Source: Stentor coeruleus
Lineage: Eukaryota; Ciliophora; Heterotrichea; Heterotrichida; Stentoridae
Length of the DNA: 38,454 bases
Reading direction: 5' to 3'
Assembly (NCBI GenBank): GCA_001970955.1
Contig: MPUH01000717.1
Span: 1-38,454, forward strand
Positions 19,701 to 25,492 of this stretch are shown here, in pieces. Position 1 is the first letter of the stretch, and each line of letters opens with the position of its first letter. The notes under the pieces are model-generated. The model was given only the letters and a program-made list of their open reading frames with translations. It was not told the DNA's origin and did no database searches. The position numbers were made by a program, and so were the translations under genes.

Positions 19701-21349
19701 AAACAGTCGCTACAAGGATCACAGTTGGAAATCCTAATGTAAAAACAGCTTTCACTAAGCTTATATCAATACATAAAGAAGGAAAGAAAACAGCTTTGAC
19801 AAATTGGAAAGTTTATGTTGAGCAATGTAAGAAATCTATATTATTTGATCAAGTGAGGACTGAAAAGCTCAGAAGACATTTGAATATGATAGACAGAAGG
19901 GTTTTGAAAATGAGTATTGAAAGGATTCTTGGTGATGGAAGTAGAGTAAAAGGTTCTCTTAGAAGACTGTTTATGAATATGGAAAAGACTAGAGTTATAA
20001 GTTTCCAAGAATGGAAAACAGAAACATTTAAATCTAGACATCAAGTTACAGTTACCAAATTAAGAGCTAAGAAATTCACTGAGATCTTAACAAGTATGAC
20101 AAATAAAAAATTCAGGGTTATTACTGATAAAGTCACTGGTAAAGCAAAAGTTGGCCAAATTGCTATGCGTTGTGTATACACATGGCTTAAAATCAAGTCT
20201 ATCAATGCTTTTAGAGACTGGAAAGAACAGACAATCAAAGTATGCCGCAAAGAAGAAGCTTTGGGTCGTAAAGTTTATGTTTTATCTTTCAATTTGACCA
20301 ATCGAACATTAAAACTAGCTTTTAAAGCTATTATGGGTGATAGTAAAATTAAAGGAACATTGCAAAGGATTTATGATAACTATATGAAAATGCAATTAGA
20401 AGCTTTAAAGACTTTATGGGGAAGGGTTGAAAAAATCAGGACTATTAAGAAAATCAATTCGGCTTATTATGTGTTTAGACAACTTCTCAGTTATTCTAAG
20501 AAAGTTCAAGCTATAAGATTTAAGTATTGGAAAAATATGGATTCAGTTAGAAGAGCTAGGATTATGAAGAAATCTACTGGGAAAATGATGAACTTTATGT
20601 CAATTAACTTTGAAGGTGCTTTCTGGAAATGGAAGTATGTATTGACTCAAACTGGAACGGTTATTAATCCTAAGCATTCGATTGTGTTGAATAGATTGAG
20701 TAAGGCAGGGAATAATTATCAGAGACGCTTGAGTCAGTTTGCTTTCTTTAAGATGATATTGCATATTAAGAGCCTGCCATTTGGACAGAAGGTCACTTTG
20801 CCGCAGGTGATAGCTAAAATGCTCAAACCAACTGGAGAAGAATCGGTACCGCCAAGTCCTGAAAAGATGTCTGACTCAAGACCATATAGTGCAGTAAGTG
20901 CCGATATGAAAGCTTTAGAAAACCCAAGCAATGCTAGCACATTAGCAACAGGCAACCTTAGTAAAGAAGAAATCTCCTCTCTAAATCAAATGGGTGCATT
21001 CGAGATTTTCTCTATAACTGTCAAAGAAATCCTACTTCGCAAATACGCTTGGAGTTTAGCATCAATCTTTACATACAGTCAACAAGTAGGTTTCTATGAC
21101 GGCGAGCGTAGTCGTCTTATTGAACAAATTACTGAGCTTCGTTACGAAAAGCACAGTCTTTTAGAAGATAACAACACCCTGCGTCATCATAACGACAGTC
21201 TAGTAAGCAGTTTAGAAAAAGCTAATGACGAATTCCAAACATTATCATTAGAATTAGACCATTTAAGAATGTCAGCTATGATAAGGATTCTTTCAAGATT
21301 AGCAGAACTTTCTATGCACACTGGTTTTGTCGCATTAGCACTTAGATAA
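7703..21349 (+). CDS. Giant Sfi1-type repeat protein, likely centrin/spasmin-binding
   Basis: A single uninterrupted frame encodes about 4,548 residues, over 500 kDa. I place the start at the ATG at 7703; the frame is open 21 nt further up but only with a TTG. Residues 1-850 hold irregular Trp-centred helices and a Ser-Pro-rich linker at about 337-385 with six S-P sites, which could be kinase targets. From about residue 880 to 4110 there are some 46-47 tandem units of 69 residues. Each has a Trp helix (pattern K..A...KWKKYV..CK), a connecting RSQKLK..L..IP.RT segment and a G.GDKVKGALK segment. The last 80 residues form a coiled coil. Trp helices of this kind in Sfi1 bind centrin, and giant spasmin-binding proteins are known from heterotrich contractile fibres. 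I infer a myoneme or cortical-fibre scaffold. Classic Sfi1 units are about half this length. Short retained introns cannot be excluded. Confidence 0.85.
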   Translation: MEGSKIPTLLEDVLSGRPEDPQQHKKLVKDLHQVLSSTQAHVKVAQTALQAYKGRISDYDFQTVSDYLQGFRPGKPSNLPTLGHLYIASPSAIRASKLFHALSILQIKKNAQVFSGFLKIKAVSSKSVIEHKNEFLELEVKRLQCARMVANLKRALGIGMQKTVTLWHEKPPNVKTEPKPGLRGLKRRNTMNNYEKKGKILKIIKAILKAAPIIEQIAFWRWKFTMQDAREREQRLKHATELSEYILQMRYKHEGIEKFVENSRPKWEVHKLKLWRSLRKAELRLFYEKRLAVSKWAGDFDHELIEEYEEEEELHRKSVKIMKKPQETLRAGKKEDKSPVKGRSPEKPSEKLPVSPLKTDKSPQRVTVSPSKAPNATRSPASKVKPDKNAPVDFLTYENAILRSVFKFSHHRVDVSFRKWHSTASVKEYSDKKKKIERFVELLNGGLKKNTKKCLIIPPEPKSRDTILTNALLAICKNIIFIKGRLFNKWARCPTPIMARFQEYMLKNLAKIPKISMQTYFAKWKNTQKTIDSAKMFGMIAVLQRIFANKGKRVFHPPYIVKDADEIMRRTIKKIRSIIHGLYDSAFIRWHYHKLACYTREKACVFYRACQLASNPIKNAFSLWREKLHSRATVKRTSGTSKMVRALDKCFRARFKLLLFKTYLKIKPKKLLFRVFNFYSKKYCDETRSAFYLWKLSKESRDGKALQILKDSAVFDIIKNWKKSINFKLKQGFYGFMKNNKHRKLILIRALATSWKIKKIQAWDKLKALSKDHTRKFKGLKMATALKRAARRPQKYGLSKFIIVSPVRSAVSHLIHLFTFRMQRALFACRLFSKNLENVDIKTITRGLRKDLKKERLRSGKATARSFAEIVKNIPKRILGVSLKRITIDDEKKMKISLRAMINVFVMRPKEAMATWYKFMHAVKNGQMLDRVRAEKLKNALTHALARTERDAFQRITGSGDKVKGALKSFVRAIEKKTKISLEMWRKYVMSCKHGDLFDAIRSQKLIRNLTNIQKRIMRDSFQRVGGSGDKVKGALKSFVRAMEKKTKFSLEKWKRFVIGCKHGDLFDAVRSQKLLILLKNIPRRTMKDGFQRIVGQGDKIRGALKSFVRAIEKKTKFSIEKWRKYVVSCKHGDLFDAVRSQKLLILLKNIPKRTMKDGFQRVVGSGDKVKGALKSFIRAIEKKAKFSIEKWQKFVISCKHGDLFDAIRSQKLIVHLTNIEKRTMRDSFQRVEGCGNRIMGALKSFVKAIEKKTKFSLEKWRKYVVSCRHGDLFDAIRSQKLFISLKNIPRRTMKDSFQRIVGSGDKVKGALKSFIRAIEKKTKFSIEKWKKFVMSCKHGDLFDAIRSQKLILHLTNIQKRTMRDSFQRVEGGGNKIMGALKSLVKAIEKKTKFSIEKWKKYIINCRHGALFDAIRSQKLLIALKNIPRRTMKDGFQRIVGQGSKVKGAVKSFIRAIEKKTKFSIEKWKKFVVSCKHGDLFDAIRSQKLILHLNNIEKRTMRDSFQRIEGCGSKAIGALKSFVKALEKKTKFAVDKWKKYIISCKHGALLDAVRSQTLKNHLFGLQKRTSRDAFQRIAGAGDKIFAGIKSIIRRIEKRTQVALKVWKFYAEDCKHGKLLNMIKSEKLRIALMKVPSRTMRDAYQRIVGGGDKIKGAVRTVMRQIEKRQGFAYVKWKAYVNKCKNGDLMDGLKSQKLKNALQHIIIRTVRDSVQRVFGAGDKIKGVVKDMIRRIEKRPQFAFVKWKAFYVDIKQGALLDAIKTEKLRKALSNVPVRTMRNAFQLIIGSGDKVKGAINIIVKQIEKKPKIVLRKWNKVIVEIKQGILLDACRTEKLRNALNRVPRRVLRDSMMRIVGDGGKVNGVLKTLTHSVERRPRDALYKWKKYVQDCHKGKVMDALRAFKLSICMGKIPKRTLRDSYSRMQGDGNLLAGVFKNLENKIKNIPRVAFTKWKVWDQAVINGLMMDRMRAQKLKNALQHIPTRTMKGAFQRIIGNGNRVAGALKDLSRVYRNLIRSSYQKWAKFIQDCKCKKIFEAFRTEKLRLSLFRLTLRTLKVSQNKIIGMGNAVNGALQRIFLACDKMTRVGYFRWKKYIQLCNEKAFLDNVKSAKLKLFMIDILKRTLKSTLTHMTRDEGNMKKSLSYIFYVFKQMSRNAFTKWRMYMILCKTSSILDNLRSYKLKIALTKIPIRTLRGAFDRVLGDGDRVKGALKDMVSKLMNRPKFAIAHWKAYIIGCKNKSFMDNIRSEKVKYQMTKIIQRTVRITVQKIIGHGDIVKGAIEKLVLKVKNKPRKALQKWLKYREMINRNEILDSLRSQKLKICLANIPIRTLRSAFQRVIGDGDMVKGALRKMLIVAKNLTKNGFEMWRNFVIGCGKKDFMDNIRSQKLKNVLSRIPSRTTKYTYQRIIGDGSAVKGAMKTLANRMIQMTKVGLQKWRKYVEDCRSQKLLDGIRSHKLLMVLTRIPTRVIRDASQRISGDGNKIKGAMRNLVDALKAKPKGAMIMWRKYVEGCKHRLFFDGLRSHKVKEALSRAARRTVRDTFLRIVGEGDKVRGCMKQIIRGIMKMPKVAIEKWRIYVKDCKSNAIFSLMKSQKLKNALARVPYRVMRSGFERIVGSGNRASGALKRIFMALEKKAKLAFIDWRNMINEHKKKNLTDGIRSQLLRHALNQLPRRTINEVFNRLAKEHSVANRALRRLALVFIKGPEIALQNWKKFIEKDKIVDVKNNFEKKFKAMKVKNSLDKPARKVLRSAKSHADHDNTKLKLALKNLGNAVTKRNSDAMRMWHVNSLTHVIDKKNSKEKAEIMTENRGLRLRVALNHICKRTARIAFRQINPNKDRVGQALRKFEEIVSMRPKMALARWMKYAEKVNSNELLNNIKTLRLRGHLESIVKRNLRNTFLIVSGDGDRVKGALKSIIAGLHKKIKGTFGLWKAYVLNVKEKRLFDSMRSQKLINIMANLVKRTLRDADERILGGGDKIKGAIRRLLAGLMKIPRDTIEKWRGYVRMCKSKSIFDGMRSQKLKNTFDKIPRRILKDSYNRILGDGSFVKGAIRRLLAGLMKIPKDSIEKWKKYVQMCKAKTIFDGMRSQKLKNTFERMSRRTLKDASNRILGDGNLIKGILKSVVRRMVDLPKDALAKWRLYIGACKTQGLLDNLRSQKLKHSLVNIPTRTLRNVCERIFGEGNLIKGALRRIQIAIQKKPKVAFELWRKFIENIKRKKFYDNTRSVQLKVCMGRLTKRTERTAFLIVAGEGNRVKGAMRRLLSSLARIPKDTLDKWRKYVQNCKNKTLFDGVRSHKLKICFERLTRRIMKDTCNRVLGDGDMVKATLRGIIKKILELPKDALKKWGNFVNGCKHKDFFDALRSSRLKNTLGRIPVRTTKNILNRIVGGGSAVEGKLKTLFSGLDKLPQIAFKRWVGYIHDIKHKNMFDMMRSQKLKHCLFRLTARTLFDTFKAFNISDKIKIYKQTLKLIIKKFEERPKEALRGWKKYVQAINNKSMFDMVRTHKLLVTLTRIPIRRSKDAYARIVGGGDKIKGRLNVLFNSIAKIPQIAYIRWKQYIIDTKTKGLLTNLKSMHLKQAMARLTTRTAKMSFECIIGDGSRVAGALRRVFIQLQKQTRVGFDNWKMYLKALKDKKFLDNQKALMLRLTFNKLTKRTTKSMFERIIGDGSRVAGALRRVFIQLQKQTRQGFDNWKKYIEALKDKRFLDNHKALMLKLAFGRFTKRTAKGMFERIIGDGSRVAGALRRVFIQLQKQARVGFDKWKMFLKALKDKKFLDNQKALVLKLAFIRLSKRTTKSMFERIIGDGSRVAGALRRVFIQLQKQARQGFDNWKKYIEALKDKRFIDNHKALMLKLAFGRFTKRTARGMFERIIGDGSRVAGALRRVFIQLQKQSRISFDQWKKYIVALKDKKFLDSHKALALKLSFGRFTKRTTRGMFERIIGGGNRARGMLTTLAKKYAQVPRDAIKSWKKYISDVKLSKVLDATKAHKLKFTITHMLMRTMKTVATRITVGNPNVKTAFTKLISIHKEGKKTALTNWKVYVEQCKKSILFDQVRTEKLRRHLNMIDRRVLKMSIERILGDGSRVKGSLRRLFMNMEKTRVISFQEWKTETFKSRHQVTVTKLRAKKFTEILTSMTNKKFRVITDKVTGKAKVGQIAMRCVYTWLKIKSINAFRDWKEQTIKVCRKEEALGRKVYVLSFNLTNRTLKLAFKAIMGDSKIKGTLQRIYDNYMKMQLEALKTLWGRVEKIRTIKKINSAYYVFRQLLSYSKKVQAIRFKYWKNMDSVRRARIMKKSTGKMMNFMSINFEGAFWKWKYVLTQTGTVINPKHSIVLNRLSKAGNNYQRRLSQFAFFKMILHIKSLPFGQKVTLPQVIAKMLKPTGEESVPPSPEKMSDSRPYSAVSADMKALENPSNASTLATGNLSKEEISSLNQMGAFEIFSITVKEILLRKYAWSLASIFTYSQQVGFYDGERSRLIEQITELRYEKHSLLEDNNTLRHHNDSLVSSLEKANDEFQTLSLELDHLRMSAMIRILSRLAELSMHTGFVALALR
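10690..12370 (+). repeat. Recently amplified block with two alternating unit types
   Basis: Eight consecutive 69-residue units share long stretches of sequence. They fall into type A (LTNI..RTMRDSFQRVEG, often GNKIMGALKS) and type B (LKNIPRRTMKDGFQRIVG, GDKVKGALKS). The order is A B B A B A B A, which indicates amplification of a two-unit, 414-bp (138-residue) module rather than of single units. Confidence 0.8.
18470..19510 (+). repeat. Second amplified block, exact 414-bp periodicity
   Basis: Five units share FERIIGDGSRVAGALRRVF. Odd units have KALKDKKFLDNQ and even units EALKDKRF(L/I)DNH. The near-identical DNA around gaattattggtgatgg recurs at 18681 and 19095, exactly 414 nt apart. This is an independent two-unit amplification inside the same array. 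Confidence 0.85.
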
Positions 21350-21360
21350 CTAATATTTAT

Positions 21361-22950
21361 ATGGATTTTAATAGTACTTCAAATGCTGAAGCTGATGTAT
21401 TGAAGCTTAATAGACATGCTATGACACTTCTTAGAGATCAGAACTTTTCTAAAGCTTTAGCTTCGCTTAAGGAAGCTTCTTGTTTGATTGATGATGTATC
21501 TAGTCCTGATAAGAAACTTAAGCTTCAAGGAATCACTTTGAATAACTTTGGCTGCTTTTATAAGAGATCTAAAATGCCTAACGTTGCCCTTAAATATCTT
21601 AGTAAAGCTTGTAAAAGAGAGGTTGTTGGTGCTGTGGATAATGTTAACTTGGCTGCAACTCATCTTAATATGTGCGCGATTTACTCAGAGCTTGGTAAGC
21701 ATGAGATTGCCTTGCAAGAAGGAGCTAAAGCACTAGAGCTTATGAAAAAGTCTTCAGATCGATCAACGAATTTTATTAGTACTTTAGTAATTGCATACCA
21801 TAATACAGGAGTTGAGCATGAGTTCCTAAAAATGTACAAAGATGCTTATGAATGTTATAAAATAGCATGGGAAACAGCTTTAAAGTTCCTTGGACATTCT
21901 CACCCACTAACTATTTCAATGCAGACTACATTTAAAAATGCAGAAAAACATCTACAGGATAGAGGGGTAAGAAGCACTATGAGGGATACTAAAAAAGAAA
22001 TCATTCCAGCTACAACTCGAGTCAGGTACAAGTCTGCAGGTAAACGGGTTCCAAGTCGAGGTGCAATAGGGACTGAAAATAAAACTTTAAAAATAACAGC
22101 AAAAGTCGGTAAAGATCTGCAGATATTAAAACGTCCAAACAAACCAATTATTCCCTTAAGCGGAACTGCTGATTTAGGTGAAACAAGATTTTTAACTGGA
22201 GACCGAATGCAGCCGATGTATAAAAACGATTTCAGGATGAAAAGCTTACCAAGAGCAGCCATAAAAGTTCGTAAAGAAGGGCCAAAAATCCATCACGAAA
22301 GGACAAACAGTAACCCTTTTCCAAATGATAAGGACAAAGCAAATAAAATCACTGAAAAAATAAAAAAAATTGAAATGACGATCTCAGAATTTGACAATTT
22401 AATTCAAGACATCGAGCCTGGTTTAAACTATGAAAACATTGAAAAAATGCTAGTTAAACACCACAAAGAAAATGCTGCTATAAAAATACAGAAAAACTAT
22501 AGAGGTTATCAAGTTAGAAAATTTGCAAAAGTATATAAGCATAAAAGAATATCTAGGAATACAGATACAGTAAATCAAGCTCTTAAAGATCTAGAAAAGT
22601 TTAAGAATAATGTTGAGAATGCGAAGTTCCCACAAATTTCTGCAGATATTTTAGGAAAACAAGGACTTGAAATTATACCTGAGATTCCTGATACATCGAC
22701 ACCTATGCTTGTAAGGACAGTTTTTGATTTGACTATTACTGTTCAGGCTATGTTTAGAGGGGTTTTAATTAGGAATGATATGAATAGGAAAATAAAGGCA
22801 GCTATTGTTATACAGAAAAGAATTAGAGGCTACTTGTGTTTGGTTATTTATAAGTCGATTAGAGAAGCTATTATTTGCATACAAGCCTTTTATAGAAGAG
22901 TTCATAGAAGAGGAAATGTAAATAAAATAGTAGGGAAGGCTGGAAATTGA
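21361..22950 (+). CDS. TPR and IQ-motif protein
   Basis: The 529-residue protein has about four TPR-like helical pairs in residues 15-200, a basic linker, and four IQ-type motifs. These are at about 371 (AAIKIQKNYRGYQVRK), 461 (TVQAMFRGVLIRND), 481 (AAIVIQKRIRGYL) and 504 (AIICIQAFYRRVHRR). IQ motifs bind calmodulin or the related centrins; TPRs bind partner proteins. The ATG is 11 nt after the stop of the giant repeat protein, in another frame, so the two may share a transcript and a pathway. It ends in TGA, which shows UGA is a stop here. No one-to-one orthologue is recognised. Similar architectures occur in ciliary and cortical proteins. Confidence 0.8.
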   Translation: MDFNSTSNAEADVLKLNRHAMTLLRDQNFSKALASLKEASCLIDDVSSPDKKLKLQGITLNNFGCFYKRSKMPNVALKYLSKACKREVVGAVDNVNLAATHLNMCAIYSELGKHEIALQEGAKALELMKKSSDRSTNFISTLVIAYHNTGVEHEFLKMYKDAYECYKIAWETALKFLGHSHPLTISMQTTFKNAEKHLQDRGVRSTMRDTKKEIIPATTRVRYKSAGKRVPSRGAIGTENKTLKITAKVGKDLQILKRPNKPIIPLSGTADLGETRFLTGDRMQPMYKNDFRMKSLPRAAIKVRKEGPKIHHERTNSNPFPNDKDKANKITEKIKKIEMTISEFDNLIQDIEPGLNYENIEKMLVKHHKENAAIKIQKNYRGYQVRKFAKVYKHKRISRNTDTVNQALKDLEKFKNNVENAKFPQISADILGKQGLEIIPEIPDTSTPMLVRTVFDLTITVQAMFRGVLIRNDMNRKIKAAIVIQKRIRGYLCLVIYKSIREAIICIQAFYRRVHRRGNVNKIVGKAGN

Positions 22951-23302
22951 TTTTTTGGTTTGAATAGTTTATTTAGTAATTAAATATGTGATAAAAAATA
23001 TATCATTTGACTAGTTTATATGGCGAATTCACTATTGCAATGTTTCATGAATTCGTTAAAGTTAGGTAAAGATAATTAAATATCAAATAGGATTATGAGT
23101 GGCTTTATCACTGTTAACAAGATTTAGCATGCTATAGCTTCAGGTGAACTATTTAATCAAATTCTTGGCATTATAATCTCCAAGAACATTGAGTAAACAA
23201 TAAAATAATTATGCTTTTACGAACTATCTTTATTTGATTCTATCAAAATATCAATACTATAATTTCTAACTTTGTTAGAATAAATAATACCATAATTTTA
23301 TA
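22951..23302. other. Intergenic spacer, nothing recognised
   Basis: The beginning is G/T-rich on the plus strand, as expected for the 3' flank of the TPR/IQ gene. The rest is AT-rich before the next plus-strand start. No coding frame, repeat or RNA fold stands out. Confidence 0.5.
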
Positions 23303-24151
23303 ATGGCAGAATCGAGTAGAAAAGGCTCCAGCATTTTACTCCCACTTTCTCTTAGCTTTCAAAGAGCTCTGGAAAAAGAAAAGCAATCTTCACTTCTTAA
23401 ATTACAAAAAGAAAAATATTCTTCATGGCGAAAGCAAGAACTTAAGTACCTTGGAAAATTTTTAATGATTCATAATTTCCTAGAGCACTCTCTAGACAGA
23501 TGGGAAGTTGCTGACTTTCTAGTAAGAGGAGAATACGATATATCATGTGACATAATATCTGACTGGGAATCAGCTGTAAGCCAGCAGTCCTCCTTAAAAG
23601 GTTATGAAGTCTCCAACAAAATGATAAAGCCTAACTGCAAAATTCATTTAAGATCTTTGGCTTGCGACATAAAAATAAAACTTCGTCTAAAAGGTGATAG
23701 TAGCTTATTTATCATATCTCGAAACAATGGCTACATACAAAATGTATCACCAGTCATAAAACTTACAAGAGACACAAGTCTTAAAGGTCTCTTTGCTATG
23801 TTTGGACATATCGATCAGTCCAATCAGAAATTTACATATTATAAACAAGTGCAAATTCCTGAAGACAATGCGCTTCAAGCACAAGAGAAAAATTACAGGG
23901 ATCTTGAAGTAGCTTTTAGTGATAATGGAGATGACAGAGTATATTTATCAATTTCTAGCACAGGAAAGTATAACCCAATCACAAATTTTGTAACATTCTG
24001 CGATTTTTTCCTCCCTTATTTTGAAAAAAGCTGTGCACTTATAGGTGGCACTGGAGATTCAGTGCTTTTGAAAACAGTTTCTATACAGCAGCGCGAAAGA
24101 AATAATAAGCTTCCTGAGCGTAACCCAGAATGCTGTTGCTGCGTTTTCTAA
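23303..24151 (+). CDS. Unknown protein with CaaX-like cysteine tail
   Basis: The 282-residue soluble protein has no family I recognise. Residues 20-60 are a charged helix (about 17 Lys, Arg and Glu). The middle (about 100-260) looks mainly beta-stranded, with alternating hydrophobic residues, for example CKIHLRSLACDIKIKLRLKG. The last residues are ECCCCVF: CCVF fits a prenylation (CaaX) box with Phe at the end, as used by geranylgeranyltransferase I, and the cysteines before it could be palmitoylated. I infer a membrane-tethered peripheral protein. The start is the only early in-frame ATG. Confidence 0.7.
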   Translation: MAESSRKGSSILLPLSLSFQRALEKEKQSSLLKLQKEKYSSWRKQELKYLGKFLMIHNFLEHSLDRWEVADFLVRGEYDISCDIISDWESAVSQQSSLKGYEVSNKMIKPNCKIHLRSLACDIKIKLRLKGDSSLFIISRNNGYIQNVSPVIKLTRDTSLKGLFAMFGHIDQSNQKFTYYKQVQIPEDNALQAQEKNYRDLEVAFSDNGDDRVYLSISSTGKYNPITNFVTFCDFFLPYFEKSCALIGGTGDSVLLKTVSIQQRERNNKLPERNPECCCCVF

Positions 24152-24491
24152 TATTAATAATCTGGAGTTGCATGAATTGCAGATAGTAATTATTCTTATG
24201 AGAAACTTAAAATAGGGTATATTTAATTGTAAATCATTAGTTTAGATAAGAATTTAATGGATGCTAGAGATAATCTGCTTTTTGCTTAAATTTTGCACAG
24301 TCTTATCAATTTAGTTTTAAAAATATCATTTTATTATTTAAGATCATAACAAACTACTTCGCACTCAGTACCTCACATACAAAATTATTTTCTTATAACT
24401 TCTATGATTTATACTATATTTCAAGTATTCTAGCCAAACCCCTAATCTACTTAACCTTTCATCCTATCATAAATTTTTATTAAAATCAGCC
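24152..24491. other. Convergent 3' spacer
   Basis: This lies between the ends of a plus-strand and a minus-strand gene. The right part (24350-24491) is C-rich on the plus strand, that is, G-rich downstream of the minus-strand gene, following the flank skew seen elsewhere. No gene is seen. Confidence 0.5.
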
Positions 24492-25442
24492 TTAGCCTAC
24501 TATTTCCAAATCTTCAATATGGTTATACGCCAAAATCCACCCATGATTCAAAGCATCCTTAAGCGAAATTCTACCATTAGGGTCCTTCATAAGCAGTCCA
24601 TCCATCAAATTCTTCCCTTTCTGACTCAAAAAAGCTAGCATTTTGCTAGGTACTTTCTCATACAAAAACACACTATCTTTACTTGGTAAAATCCCAGTAA
24701 CCAAATAAAACATAATAACCCCAATGCTCCACACATCTGATTTCTCTGAAAGCTTCCCTTGCAAAGCTTCAGGACTAAAACACGACAAATCATTAGGTGG
24801 GTCTCTAACAATACTCAACATATTAAGCGGATTAAATTTCACAGTCAAATTTTCAGGATTGCTAAACAGTATATTCTCAGGCTTAATATGATTAAATTTC
24901 ACTTGATTCTGATGTAAACGAGTCACAGCTAAAATTATTTGAAATAAAATTTTCGCAGCTTCAGGTTCTGTAAATTTCTTCCGTGACTCAAAAATATCTG
25001 TGAGATCACCTCCTTGAATATATTCCATAACAACATAATACCCGTTTCTTTTTTCACAGATTTTATAGAATTTGATGTATGAGTTTGATTTGATTCTTTT
25101 GAGTTTTTCAATTTCCTTGTAAATTATTCGATCTTCGATTACAAGACTTGGCAAAGATGATTTGTTGATCATTTTAACAGCTCTTAGCTTATTACCTTGT
25201 TTTTTGTTGCATAACCAGACTTCCCCATGCTCTCCGTAGCCGATTGGGTTTGCATGAAGTTTATACTCGGAGTAAAAAGCATCTCGAGTGTCAAAATACA
25301 CTGGGGAACCCATTTCTTGTCGATGGAGAGGAGTATCAGCAAAGCGCTCAAGGTCCATTTCGAGCTTGTGCGACATGCTTGACCTGGACTTTTGGTGGTC
25401 TAAAATCGAAATAACGCCTTGACCTGCACAAATCGATCCCAT
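24492..25442 (-). CDS. Protein pseudokinase (CAMK-like fold), N-myristoylation candidate
   Basis: The 316 residues carry a protein-kinase fold from about 62 to 304. The glycine loop (GYGEHG, 68-73), Lys90 (AVKM) and helix-C Glu110 are kept. The catalytic HRD motif reads FNH at 183-185, so the catalytic Asp is His. The metal-binding DFG reads PLN at about 205-207. The APE motif is SPE at 223-225, and DVWSIGVIMFYLVTG (236-250) is normal. Loss of both Asp residues predicts no phosphotransfer, though ATP could still bind. The start MGSICAGQ offers Gly2 for myristoylation and Cys5 for palmitoylation, as in calcium-dependent kinases. The fold resembles CAMK/CDPK kinases, but no EF hands follow. It lies 50 nt after the channel gene on the same strand. 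Confidence 0.85.
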   Translation of the reverse strand: MGSICAGQGVISILDHQKSRSSMSHKLEMDLERFADTPLHRQEMGSPVYFDTRDAFYSEYKLHANPIGYGEHGEVWLCNKKQGNKLRAVKMINKSSLPSLVIEDRIIYKEIEKLKRIKSNSYIKFYKICEKRNGYYVVMEYIQGGDLTDIFESRKKFTEPEAAKILFQIILAVTRLHQNQVKFNHIKPENILFSNPENLTVKFNPLNMLSIVRDPPNDLSCFSPEALQGKLSEKSDVWSIGVIMFYLVTGILPSKDSVFLYEKVPSKMLAFLSQKGKNLMDGLLMKDPNGRISLKDALNHGWILAYNHIEDLEIVG

Positions 25443-25492
25443 TTTACTTAATATTATCTTATCTGCTTTACAAAGCTTATTACAATATTAGC

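Larger units (their letters stand above)
10448..20012 (+). repeat. Tandem 207-bp coding repeat array, about 46 units
   Basis: The distance between the Trp codons at 10448 and 10655 is exactly 207 nt, or 69 codons. The Trp at 20012 lies 46.2 such steps after the first, so the register holds for 9.6 kb with only a few short insertions or deletions. Conserved positions across units are the KW(K/R) core, the (R/K)SQKL or equivalent turn, and the G(D/S)G(D/N)(K/R)V.GALK segment. Confidence 0.9.

Noticed and set aside
21300..21372. Fusion of the giant gene with the TPR/IQ gene by a tiny intron
   Set aside because: Candidate 15-17 nt GT..AG segments near the stop neither remove the TAA nor join the two frames.
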